Below are positions 1-5,478 of a stretch of 9,627 nucleotides of DNA, in pieces. The notes beneath the pieces are model-generated. The model saw only the letters and a program-made list of their open reading frames with translations. It made no database searches and was not told the origin of the DNA. Position 1 is the first letter of the stretch. Each line of letters opens with the position of its first letter. A program made the position numbers and the translations under genes. This DNA is from Myxococcales bacterium (lineage in GTDB: Bacteria; Myxococcota; Bradymonadia; UBA7976; UBA1532). Location of the stretch: the NCBI GenBank assembly GCA_020430675.1, contig JAGQJJ010000095.1, forward strand, positions 1 through 9,627, read 5' to 3'.

Positions 1-2168
1 GAGGGCCCGGCGAGCACGGGCAGGCGGCCGCGCGCATCGAGCGTCGACGGCGCGGTATGCGGCAGGTGGCAGCTCTGGCAGGTGCGCGCCTCGCCCGGCG
101 CCGCGTGCGCCCCGAACGCGCTGTTGAGCCATTCGAGGTGCGTCGTCTGCTCGTACTCGTGGCGGCAGAGCGCGCCTTTCTCGTCAAAGACCGGCAGCAG
201 CAGGTCATGGCACGTGCCGCACAGCGCGCTGGATCGCAGGTGCGGCCCCTCGACCGGCGCGGCGCCGACCGCCGCTTTCATCGCTTCGCCGCGCGCGTCC
301 GCCGACGGCCCGTACAGCACGCCAGCCGGCCCGGTGCGCCACAGGCCGGTGCCGCTGCCGACGCTGTCGAGCCCGTCTTCGGCGACGCGATGGCAGACGG
401 CGCACGAGACCCCGTCGCGCCCGAGCGCCGCCCAGCGCTGCCCGGCGGCCGAGGCGCCGTCGCGACCGGGCCAGGGCGCGAGGTTGGCGCGGCGGAAGAG
501 CTCGCCTTCGGGCACCTCGGGCGGGGGCGGCAGGCCAAACATCAGCGTGTTGCACTCGGCGCTGGCCGGCGAGCGCAGCGTATCGGCCGCCTGCGCGCGC
601 TCGCCCATCGGCGCGTGGCAGCGCAGGCAGGCGTTTTCGAGACAAGCCGCATGGCGCGGGTGCCGGTTGGTCTCGCCCTGCAGGTGGGCCAGAAAGATCG
701 GGTTGCGCGCCGACTGGGCCAGCGGCGAGGCCCGCCACTCGCCGTAGGCCGACAGGTCGAGCAGGTGGCGCGCGCCCTTGCCGTCGCGCACTTCGACGCG
801 CATGGCCTCGCCGGCGGCGGTGTCGAGGCGGGCAGCGTGGCAGGCCTGGCATTGATCCGAGGTCACAAAGCCGCCGGGCTGCTCGGGCCGAGCGACGGCG
901 TGATCCCAGGTCTCGGCGGGCAGCCGCAGGGCAAAGAGGCGCTCGCCATCGGGCACCGCGAGCTGGTCGTGAAAAGCGGCGAAGGCGGCTACCGCGGGCG
1001 CATCGACCGGCCACGGATCGGGGAAGGCGTCGCCCGACGCGCCGGTCGCGGCCGGCGCTTCGCGGGTCCGCTTGCCCTTGCGCGCCGCCTCGGCGAACCA
1101 GCGAAACCGCGGCCCACCGCCGGCGAGCTGCGCCAGATCGGCAAACGTGGAGGCCGAGCGCGCCGCAGCGTGGCAGGCGAGGCATTCGGGGCCGAAGCCG
1201 TTGCGCGGCCGGACCGCGTCCACCAGGCCGGTGGTGCAATCGTCATCGGTCGGCTCTTCGGTCGCCGAGCCGCAGCGCGTGGGCCGGATGCGGCCGTCTT
1301 CCGGGTTGAGCACATGCGCGGCGACGCCCATGCGGCCCGCGTCAAATCCAGACCGACCGGTCAGCCTTTGTTCACCCTCGAACCAGTACCACCCATCATG
1401 CGAGGCGGCCGGCGCGCGCACCATGGCGGCCAGCGTCCAGGCCGGCGGGGGCGGCTTGGGCGGCGACTCGCCCGGCGCCGCGATCGTGTTGCGCTGCGCT
1501 TCGATCGCCGCCATCGCCGCCGCGACGGCCTCGGTGGGCTGCACGTCGACGCAATCGTTGGCGTCGGCGGTCACCACCACCGCGTCCGGCGTGATCGGCA
1601 GACGCTCCTGCACGATCAGCGCACCCTCGGGCGGCCCGTCATCAGGTCGGCCGGCGCAGAGCCAGGCCACCATCGGCGGCGAATACCAGGTGCGCACCAC
1701 GCCGTGCGGCCCGTTCGAGCGCGCGCATTGCACCTGCTCGCCGGCCTGGGTGCCCGCGCAGGGCCCGGTCAGGCGCCAGGCCGGGTCGACGGCCCATGCC
1801 AGCGCCGGATCGTGGTGCTTGAGCGCGCCCAGAAAATCGGCGAGGCACCGCTCGTAGCAGGCACGCCCGGCCAGCTCATCGATCGGCGGCGGCACCTCGC
1901 TGGTGGGCGCGCAGGCAGCGTCGGGCTCGAGGTCGGCGCGCCCGGCGCACCAGGCGAGCAGGTCGAAGCCTTGCGCTGGCGGCGACCACGCGCGACACCA
2001 GGCCCCAGGATCAACGGGCGCGGCGGGCGGGCAGACCCAGGCCGAGGGCGCCTCGGGCCAGACCGGCGCGGCTGGCGCGGCCGAAGCGCAGAGGACCACC
2101 GCCCACGCCGTGATCAGCAAGATGCGCCCACCGCGTGCGCGGCGGCACGTCCGAAGCCCGCGACCCAT
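1..2168 (-). CDS. Exported multiheme c-type cytochrome (C-terminus cut by window edge)
   Basis: This frame stays open from the ATG at 2168 to the left edge, giving 722 codons with no stop, so the C-terminus lies outside the window. The start is supported by GGAGGT 6 nt upstream. Residues 1-34 form a signal peptide: an Arg-rich n-region, a hydrophobic stretch at 16-27 and small residues (ASAAPAA) for cleavage. Six CXXCH c-type heme motifs are seen at residues 329 (CLACH), 440 (CQACH), 514 (CLRCH), 589 (CAVCH), 650 (CGTCH) and 697 (CQSCH). The stretch EYEQTTHLEWLNS before the last motif resembles a conserved segment of bacterial multiheme cytochrome c family proteins, which work in periplasmic or extracellular electron transfer. 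The first ~295 mature residues carry no CXXCH but 12 other cysteines, including CYERC at 104-108. Electron donor and acceptor cannot be read from the sequence. The hydroxylase gene lies 60 bp upstream on the same strand, so co-transcription is possible. Confidence 0.9.
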   Translation of the reverse strand, partial: MGRGLRTCRRARGGRILLITAWAVVLCASAAPAAPVWPEAPSAWVCPPAAPVDPGAWCRAWSPPAQGFDLLAWCAGRADLEPDAACAPTSEVPPPIDELAGRACYERCLADFLGALKHHDPALAWAVDPAWRLTGPCAGTQAGEQVQCARSNGPHGVVRTWYSPPMVAWLCAGRPDDGPPEGALIVQERLPITPDAVVVTADANDCVDVQPTEAVAAAMAAIEAQRNTIAAPGESPPKPPPPAWTLAAMVRAPAASHDGWYWFEGEQRLTGRSGFDAGRMGVAAHVLNPEDGRIRPTRCGSATEEPTDDDCTTGLVDAVRPRNGFGPECLACHAAARSASTFADLAQLAGGGPRFRWFAEAARKGKRTREAPAATGASGDAFPDPWPVDAPAVAAFAAFHDQLAVPDGERLFALRLPAETWDHAVARPEQPGGFVTSDQCQACHAARLDTAAGEAMRVEVRDGKGARHLLDLSAYGEWRASPLAQSARNPIFLAHLQGETNRHPRHAACLENACLRCHAPMGERAQAADTLRSPASAECNTLMFGLPPPPEVPEGELFRRANLAPWPGRDGASAAGQRWAALGRDGVSCAVCHRVAEDGLDSVGSGTGLWRTGPAGVLYGPSADARGEAMKAAVGAAPVEGPHLRSSALCGTCHDLLLPVFDEKGALCRHEYEQTTHLEWLNSAFGAHAAPGEARTCQSCHLPHTAPSTLDARGRLPVLAGP

Positions 2169-2174
2169 GGCCGC

Positions 2175-2180
2175 ACCTCC
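2175..2180 (-). promoter_or_regulatory. Shine-Dalgarno site of the multiheme cytochrome gene
   Basis: The minus strand reads GGAGGT here, a near-perfect anti-16S match, separated by 6 nt from the ATG at 2168. It fixes the start of a gene whose frame is otherwise hard to choose among overlapping GC-rich frames. Confidence 0.8.
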
Positions 2181-2228
2181 AGTCGAACGGCGCGGAGGGT
2201 ATCACCACCGACGCGCCCGATCGACGCT

Positions 2229-3113
2229 TCAGCGCGGCCGGGTCAGCCGGGCCCACGCGAAGGGCGACGCGATCTGGCCAAGATAGCCGCGCGGAAAGAC
2301 CGCCGGGTCGTGCAACCCCACCGCCGGGTCGGCGTCGCGGTCGCGCGGGTGGAAGAACGTGCCGAAGACCAGATCCCAGAAGATGATGTTATTGCCATAG
2401 TTGGCGTTGGCCTCCTCCAGCCGCGGCGAGTGATGCCAGCGGTGCAGCTCGGCCATGCTGAAGACGTAGTTCAGCGGCCCGAGGCGCAGATGCACGTTGC
2501 AGTGCTGAAACAGCCCGTGCACCGCCATCCAGACCGCTTGCAGGAACAGAACCTCGGGCCCGGCCCCCAGCACCAGCAGCACCGACAGGCTATTGGTATA
2601 GGTCAGCGCCGTGTCGAGCGGATGAAACCGCGCCGCGTTCAGCCAGTACAAGCGCTCGGGGCTGTGATGCGTCGCGTGCAGGCGCCAGAGCAGCGGGCGT
2701 TCATGCATCAGGCGATGCAGCCAGTATTCGCCGAACTGCGAGATGAGCAGCGCCAGCGGCAGTTGCAGCCACAGCGGCCAATGCGTCGGCCAGAGGGCAA
2801 AACCGACCGCGCCGCTCAGCCGCGTGGCCACCGAGAGCAACGCCGCGGTCAGGGCGATCTCGAGCACGGCGGGCAGCGTGATCATCGAGACCAGCCCGTG
2901 AATGAGATCGGTGCGCACATCGCCGCGGGCCCGGTTCCACTCGGCGTGCGCGGGGTGCACGCGCTCGGCGATCGCGATGATCGCCACCGTCGCCGCGGTG
3001 ATGCCCGCCAACGTGGCGCTCGTCGACCAGCCACGCCGCAGCGCCAGGCCGGCGACCGCAAACGCCAGCGCAAACCAGACCGGGAAGAGGGCGTAGGTGA
3101 TGACCGCGCGCAT
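2229..3113 (-). CDS. Fatty acid hydroxylase / sterol desaturase family membrane di-iron enzyme
   Basis: The protein (294 residues from the ATG at 3113) carries the histidine boxes of the fatty acid hydroxylase/sterol desaturase superfamily. Numbering from this ATG, they are HRLMH at 133-137, HATHH at 146-150 and HRWHH at 224-228. RFHPLD (around 164) and FQHCNV (203-208) also look family-like. These histidines bind a di-iron centre that hydroxylates or desaturates lipid substrates with O2. Hydrophobic segments near residues 1-25, 35-50, 75-95 and 112-127 make it an integral membrane protein with its active site on the cytoplasmic side, as usual in the family. Length is typical. The substrate (sterol, fatty acid, carotenoid or other lipid) cannot be told. 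A GTG at 3128 in the same frame is an alternative start; neither has a Shine-Dalgarno sequence. The ATG is preferred because a weak TTGCCG-17-TCCGAT promoter-like pair ends 5 nt before it. Confidence 0.88.
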   Translation of the reverse strand: MRAVITYALFPVWFALAFAVAGLALRRGWSTSATLAGITAATVAIIAIAERVHPAHAEWNRARGDVRTDLIHGLVSMITLPAVLEIALTAALLSVATRLSGAVGFALWPTHWPLWLQLPLALLISQFGEYWLHRLMHERPLLWRLHATHHSPERLYWLNAARFHPLDTALTYTNSLSVLLVLGAGPEVLFLQAVWMAVHGLFQHCNVHLRLGPLNYVFSMAELHRWHHSPRLEEANANYGNNIIFWDLVFGTFFHPRDRDADPAVGLHDPAVFPRGYLGQIASPFAWARLTRPR

Positions 3114-3187
3114 GCCGCATCGGAGCACGGCGCAGGCGGCGCGGCAAGCGCCGGATCCGACCCCCCGCGATCGGGTAGCTTGAAGCC
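3114..3187. promoter_or_regulatory. Divergent promoter region between hydroxylase and DUF488 genes
   Basis: The 74-bp gap separates two divergently read genes and must hold both start regions unless transcription begins inside the coding sequences. On the minus strand TTGCCG and TCCGAT lie 17 bp apart, with the second 5 nt before the ATG at 3113. On the plus strand TAGCTT lies 6 nt before the ATG at 3188. Both hexamer calls are weak and rest on spacing more than on consensus match. Confidence 0.4.
3176..3181 (+). promoter_or_regulatory. Candidate -10 hexamer for a leaderless DUF488 transcript
   Basis: TAGCTT sits 6 nt upstream of the ATG at 3188, and no Shine-Dalgarno sequence is present. 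This spacing would put the transcription start on or next to the A of the ATG. The same arrangement, a YANNNT hexamer plus 6 nt, occurs before the starts at 3866 and 8298. No convincing -35 box is seen. Confidence 0.35.
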
Positions 3188-3709
3188 ATGGACGCCGCGC
3201 CCGACCCGACTCTCTTCAGCCTGGGCTACGGCCAACGCGACCTCCGCGCGCTGGTCGAGCAGCTTCGCGCCCACGGCGTGCATTACGTGGTCGACGTGCG
3301 CTCATCGACGTGGTCGAGCCATCGCCCCGAGTTCTGCCGCGAGGCGCTGCGCACCGATCTGGGCGTGCATGGGCTGCGCTACGTGTACATGGGCGACCAG
3401 CTCGGCGGGCGGCCCAGCGATCCCGAGAGCCTCACCGATGGCCGGGTGGACTACCGGAAGGTGCGCAACCGCCCGTTTTTTGCGCACGGCCTCGACCGGT
3501 TGCAGCGCGCGGTCGACCAGGGCTATCGGCTGTGCCTGCTCTGCGCCGAGTCCGATCCCACCGGCTGCCATCGCGCCCGTCTCATCGGCCCGGCGCTCGC
3601 CGAGCGAGGCATCGACCTGCAACACCTGCTGGCCGATGGCACGGTGCGGCCGCAGTCGACGCTGCCGGTCTTCGGCGCCGACGCGCAGCTCGGCCTCTTC
3701 AGCGCCTGA
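3188..3709 (+). CDS. DUF488 family protein
   Basis: A 173-residue soluble protein matching the DUF488 family along its whole length. The hallmarks visible are SLGYGQRDL at 11-19, the DVRS motif at 36-39, PEF at 47-49, LGGRP at 72-76, a DGRVDY block at 84-89, and the signature CAESDPTGCHR at 119-129 followed by a short LIGPALAERGI helix. The family is widespread and its biochemical role is not settled; the conserved Cys/Glu/Cys-His-Arg cluster suggests an active or ligand-binding site. No signal peptide or membrane segment is present, so it is cytoplasmic. The ATG at 3188 fits the usual family N-terminus, which begins just before the SxGY motif. It has no Shine-Dalgarno sequence but a possible leaderless promoter. 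The first copy of a repeated intergenic element begins 21 nt after its stop. No functional tie to the neighbours is evident. Confidence 0.9.
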   Translation: MDAAPDPTLFSLGYGQRDLRALVEQLRAHGVHYVVDVRSSTWSSHRPEFCREALRTDLGVHGLRYVYMGDQLGGRPSDPESLTDGRVDYRKVRNRPFFAHGLDRLQRAVDQGYRLCLLCAESDPTGCHRARLIGPALAERGIDLQHLLADGTVRPQSTLPVFGADAQLGLFSA

Positions 3710-3729
3710 CGCGCGCAACCAGAAAAACG

Positions 3730-3780
3730 CTGCACGTTCGACCCAATGCCGGGGTTGATCCGGTCGTGACCCGAGGAGGC
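3730..3780 (+). repeat. Repeated intergenic element, copy A (upstream of the sigma factor gene)
   Basis: This 51-bp stretch aligns without gaps to 5336-5386. Shared blocks are CTGCACG (3730-3736), CCC (3742-3744), TGCCGGGGTTG (3747-3757), then TC, G, TCG and AC at the same offsets (3759-3770), and a G-rich tail (3773-3780). In the 24-nt core (3747-3770) 19 positions are identical and all five differences are transitions. Internally, GGGTTG (3752-3757) can pair either with CGACCC (3739-3744) or with TGACCC (3767-3772), allowing G-U pairs. It starts 20 nt past the DUF488 stop and ends 85 nt before the sigma start at 3866. It may be a promoter, an operator or a structured leader; the sequence alone does not decide. 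Confidence 0.55.
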
Positions 3781-3853
3781 TCCGTGTGCCATCCGCGCGC
3801 TGAAACGACCCGACCGCGGCCATCCGCGGGTGTCCTGCGCCAGCGATTTCTGC

Positions 3854-3859
3854 CATCAT
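3854..3859 (+). promoter_or_regulatory. Candidate -10 hexamer for a leaderless sigma factor transcript
   Basis: CATCAT lies exactly 6 nt before the GTG at 3866, with no Shine-Dalgarno sequence in between. It matches the YANNNT-plus-6 pattern of the starts at 3188 and 8298. No good -35 box is visible. If transcription instead starts in the repeated element at 3730-3780, this hexamer would have no role. Confidence 0.3.
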
Positions 3860-3865
3860 CCGGCC

Positions 3866-4345
3866 GTGTCCGACCCGCAAAAGCTCAGCCAGCTCTATCG
3901 CGAGTATGGCCCGCCCGTGCATCGGCGGGCGCGCCGCATGCTGCAGAACGACACCGACGCCGAAGAGGCGCTGCAAGACATCTTCCTGCGCGCCTTTCGC
4001 AACCTCGACCGCTTCGAGGACCGCGGGCAGACGCTCAACTGGCTGTATCGCATCACGACCAACCATTGCCTCAACGTCATTCGCGGGCGCAAACGGCGCA
4101 AGGCGCTGGCCGATGCCTATGCCGCGGCGCCCCGCAAGCCGAACGCGCCGGTCGACCAGCTCACGATGCAGATGCTGCTCAGCCAGGCCGACGACCGGCT
4201 GGCCACGGTGGCGGTCTATGTGCACCTCGACGGGCTGTCGTACGCCGAGGCCGCCGAGCTGATGGAGTGTTCAAAGAGCACCGTGCGCAACCTGATCGAG
4301 CAGTTCAATCAATGGGCTGCGCGGCGTCTGGGGGCTGAGCCATGA
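3866..4345 (+). CDS. ECF-type RNA polymerase sigma factor
   Basis: The product (159 residues from the GTG at 3866) is a two-domain extracytoplasmic-function sigma factor. Residues 8-78 form region 2: an LYREYGPPVHRRA helix, the ECF hallmark NDTDAEEALQDIFLRAF at 28-44, and the WLYRITTNHCLNVIR segment at 59-73 that contacts the -10 element. A linker of about 30 residues leads to region 4 (about 109-155), where SYAEAAELMECSKSTVRNLI at 125-144 is the helix-turn-helix that reads the -35 element. It redirects RNA polymerase once released by its anti-sigma factor. The gene overlaps the anti-sigma gene by four bases (ATGA), indicating coupled translation. The start is uncertain: an in-frame GTG at 3830 would add 12 residues that do not look like sigma factor. 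The upstream repeated element may be its own regulatory target. Confidence 0.9.
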   Translation: MSDPQKLSQLYREYGPPVHRRARRMLQNDTDAEEALQDIFLRAFRNLDRFEDRGQTLNWLYRITTNHCLNVIRGRKRRKALADAYAAAPRKPNAPVDQLTMQMLLSQADDRLATVAVYVHLDGLSYAEAAELMECSKSTVRNLIEQFNQWAARRLGAEP

Positions 4346-5091
4346 GCCTCGATTTCTCCGCCTTGCGAAGCGCAAGCGGCTGCGATGACCCACCGTCCGA
4401 CCTGGCGCTCGACCGCCTTCGCCTCGGGCTGCTCGACGACGCGGCGAAGCGCGAAGTGGAAGCGCACCTCGCCGGCTGCCCCGATTGCGCAGCGCGCGCG
4501 GCGCAGGTCGCGCGCGGCTTTGACGCGGTGCCCGACTTCGACGAGCGGCCCATGCTGGCCCGGCTTCAGCGCCAACGTCCGCAGCGGGCCCCGTGGATGG
4601 TGGGCGTGCTCGCGCTGGTGGGCGTGGCCGCCGCGGTGACCCTGTACCTGCGACGCCCGGTCGACCCCGAGGCCGGCCTGGGCGTGGGCGACGTGCGCCT
4701 CAAAGGCAACGCCGCGCTGCGCGTCTACCGCGAGCGGCCGGGTGAGAAGGCGGAAGAGGTGCTGAGCGGCGGCGAATTTGCCGCGGGCGACGGCCTGCGC
4801 TTCGGGGTCGACCTGCCCGGAGCGGGCGCGGTGCGCATCGAAGGCCGCGAGGCCAGCGGCGCGCTCTACCGCGCGTGGCCGCTCGATGCCGAGCGCGCGC
4901 ACCTCGAGGCCGGCCGTGAGCAGCTGCTGCCGGGCGCGGTCACCCTCGACGACGCGCCCGGCGCCGAGACGCTCTTCCTCGTCTTCTGCCCGGGCGCCGA
5001 CGCCGTGCCCGCCTGCGCGCCGGCCGGCGACGAGCTGCGCTGCGGCGACTGTGCGGTCGCGCCGTTCGTGATCAACAAGGCCCCCCGCTGA
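4342..5091 (+). CDS. Membrane-bound zinc-finger anti-sigma factor with Cys-rich periplasmic tail
   Basis: This 249-residue protein has the standard anti-sigma layout. A cytoplasmic N-terminal domain carries the zinc-binding ZAS motif, H42-x3-C46-x2-C49, within EAHLAGCPDC; it would hold the sigma factor encoded just upstream. One transmembrane helix spans about 84-103 (WMVGVLALVGVAAAVTLYL), followed by Arg-Arg. The periplasmic part (about 106-249) has a beta-rich segment, roughly 118-180, loosely like DUF4384 domains, and a tail with four cysteines at 216, 225, 234 and 237. The ATG overlaps the sigma stop codon, so the two proteins are probably made in equal amounts. The periplasmic domain presumably senses the signal, which cannot be identified; the clustered cysteines hint at a redox or metal signal, but this is inference. 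A short GC-rich inverted repeat follows the stop codon. Confidence 0.88.
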   Translation: MSLDFSALRSASGCDDPPSDLALDRLRLGLLDDAAKREVEAHLAGCPDCAARAAQVARGFDAVPDFDERPMLARLQRQRPQRAPWMVGVLALVGVAAAVTLYLRRPVDPEAGLGVGDVRLKGNAALRVYRERPGEKAEEVLSGGEFAAGDGLRFGVDLPGAGAVRIEGREASGALYRAWPLDAERAHLEAGREQLLPGAVTLDDAPGAETLFLVFCPGADAVPACAPAGDELRCGDCAVAPFVINKAPR

Positions 5092-5093
5092 TC

Positions 5094-5110
5094 GCGCGCC
5101 GCCAGCGCGC
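5094..5110 (+). terminator. Weak candidate terminator hairpin after the anti-sigma gene
   Basis: GCGCGC (5094-5099) and GCGCGC (5105-5110) are complementary around a 5-nt loop, beginning two bases past the stop codon. No T-run follows, so intrinsic termination is doubtful. Confidence 0.2.
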
Positions 5111-5140
5111 TTGGGGTCCGTCAAAAACAACTCGTCGATT

Positions 5141-5184
5141 CGGCCGCCGCTCCGCATGCGCAAGGCCGTATGCGTCCGCGGCCG
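5141..5184 (+). other. Imperfect hairpin in the intergenic region
   Basis: CGGCCG (5141-5146) pairs with CGGCCG (5179-5184), CG (5148-5149) with CG (5177-5178), and CGCAT (5153-5157) with ATGCG (5170-5174). There is one bulged base, a small internal loop and a 12-nt terminal loop. This gives 13 pairs, all but two of them G-C. CTTTCT follows at 5185-5190, which is pyrimidine-rich but not a clear terminator tail. It could end the sigma operon, belong to a small RNA, or be chance in GC-rich DNA. Confidence 0.3.
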
Positions 5185-5335
5185 CTTTCTCGCCCGACCT
5201 CTTGGTACGACTTCGTCGCGGCTTTTGGGCGCACTGGCCCTGCGCACGCGTATCGACGCCCTCGGTCGATCGAGTGATTTTTGACGGGCCCTTGAAGCCC
5301 CCGGCGAAAAAAAGACCCGCCCTTCCGAGAAAGGA

Positions 5336-5386
5336 CTGCACGCCGCCCCCGGTGCCGGGGTTGGTCTGATCGCAACAGGGGGACGC
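5336..5386 (+). repeat. Repeated intergenic element, copy B (upstream of the secreted lectin-like gene)
   Basis: Second copy of the element at 3730-3780. CTGCACG (5336-5342) and TGCCGGGGTTG (5353-5363) keep exactly the same 17-nt offset, and TC, G, TCG and AC follow in the same register to 5376. Here GTTG (5360-5363) pairs perfectly with CAAC (5373-5376), where copy A has the G-U variant; CCCC (5347-5350) can alternatively pair with GGGG (5357-5360). The element ends 92 nt before the ATG at 5479, close to the 85 nt seen for copy A and the sigma gene. Confidence 0.55.
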
Positions 5387-5439
5387 CGGCCCGACGCGCC
5401 GCGCGCCTCATCACACGACGCAGACCGACGTCATGACAC

Positions 5440-5460
5440 CGATGGCATGCGATGCCATCG
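5440..5460 (+). promoter_or_regulatory. Perfect 9-bp inverted repeat just upstream of the ribosome binding site
   Basis: CGATGGCAT (5440-5448) and ATGCCATCG (5452-5460) are exact reverse complements around GCG. The repeat ends 5 nt before the GGGAG ribosome binding site of the gene at 5479. In RNA it would form a stable hairpin in the leader, which could stabilise the message or tune initiation; as DNA it could be an operator. No T-run follows, so it is not a terminator. Confidence 0.5.
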
Positions 5461-5465
5461 CATAT

Positions 5466-5470
5466 GGGAG
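5466..5470 (+). promoter_or_regulatory. Shine-Dalgarno site deciding the start of the secreted lectin-like gene
   Basis: GGGAG lies 8 nt before the ATG at 5479. It favours this start over the in-frame upstream ATGs at 5452 and 5464. The resulting N-terminus (MKRHILALL) is a proper signal peptide, whereas the longer versions would place polar residues in front of it. Confidence 0.65.
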
Positions 5471-5478
5471 TCATTGCC

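Larger units (their letters stand above)
5092..5478. other. 387-bp structured intergenic region before the secreted lectin-like gene
   Basis: I see no credible gene here. It contains a GCGCGC/GCGCGC inverted repeat right after the anti-sigma stop (5094-5110), a larger imperfect hairpin (5141-5184), the second copy of the repeated element (5336-5386), and a perfect 9-bp inverted repeat before the ribosome binding site (5440-5460). An A-rich run, GAAAAAAAG, lies near 5306-5314, and TTGACG at 5281 resembles a -35 box without a matching -10. Open frames on the minus strand here run on into the antisense of the downstream gene and look like shadows. The length and structure suit a promoter and 5' leader, possibly with a small RNA. 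Confidence 0.5.

Noticed and set aside
205..1345. Minus-strand open frames of 344 and 118 codons within the cytochrome gene
   Set aside because: They are out of frame with the reading frame that carries six CXXCH motifs, a signal peptide and a Shine-Dalgarno site; their products are Arg/Ala-rich with no motif.
57..3758. A 1233-codon open frame on the plus strand
   Set aside because: It lies antisense to the cytochrome and hydroxylase genes and then runs out of frame through the DUF488 gene. Its product is Arg/Ala/Gly-rich low-complexity sequence without domains, typical of a shadow frame in very GC-rich DNA.
3730..3780. Repeated element as a c-di-GMP (GEMM) riboswitch
   Set aside because: The GCCGGGGTT stretch recalls part of that class, but the rest of its conserved core (the CACGCACAGGGCAAACC-type block and tetraloop stem) is absent in both copies.
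3774..3786. AGGAGG followed 4 nt later by GTG (3784), resembling a strong translation start
   Set aside because: The frame it would open is not the sigma frame and runs as an Arg/Ala-rich shadow to 4338. The G-rich stretch is better seen as the tail of the repeated element.
3814..3829. CCGCGG-CCAT-CCGCGG inverted repeat between DUF488 and sigma genes
   Set aside because: Each arm is itself a palindrome of G and C, which arises easily in such GC-rich DNA, and no T-run follows. Too weak to call a terminator or operator.
3302..4225. A 307-codon antisense frame across the DUF488 and sigma genes
   Set aside because: It spans two well-supported plus-strand genes and the gap between them and shows no domain of its own.
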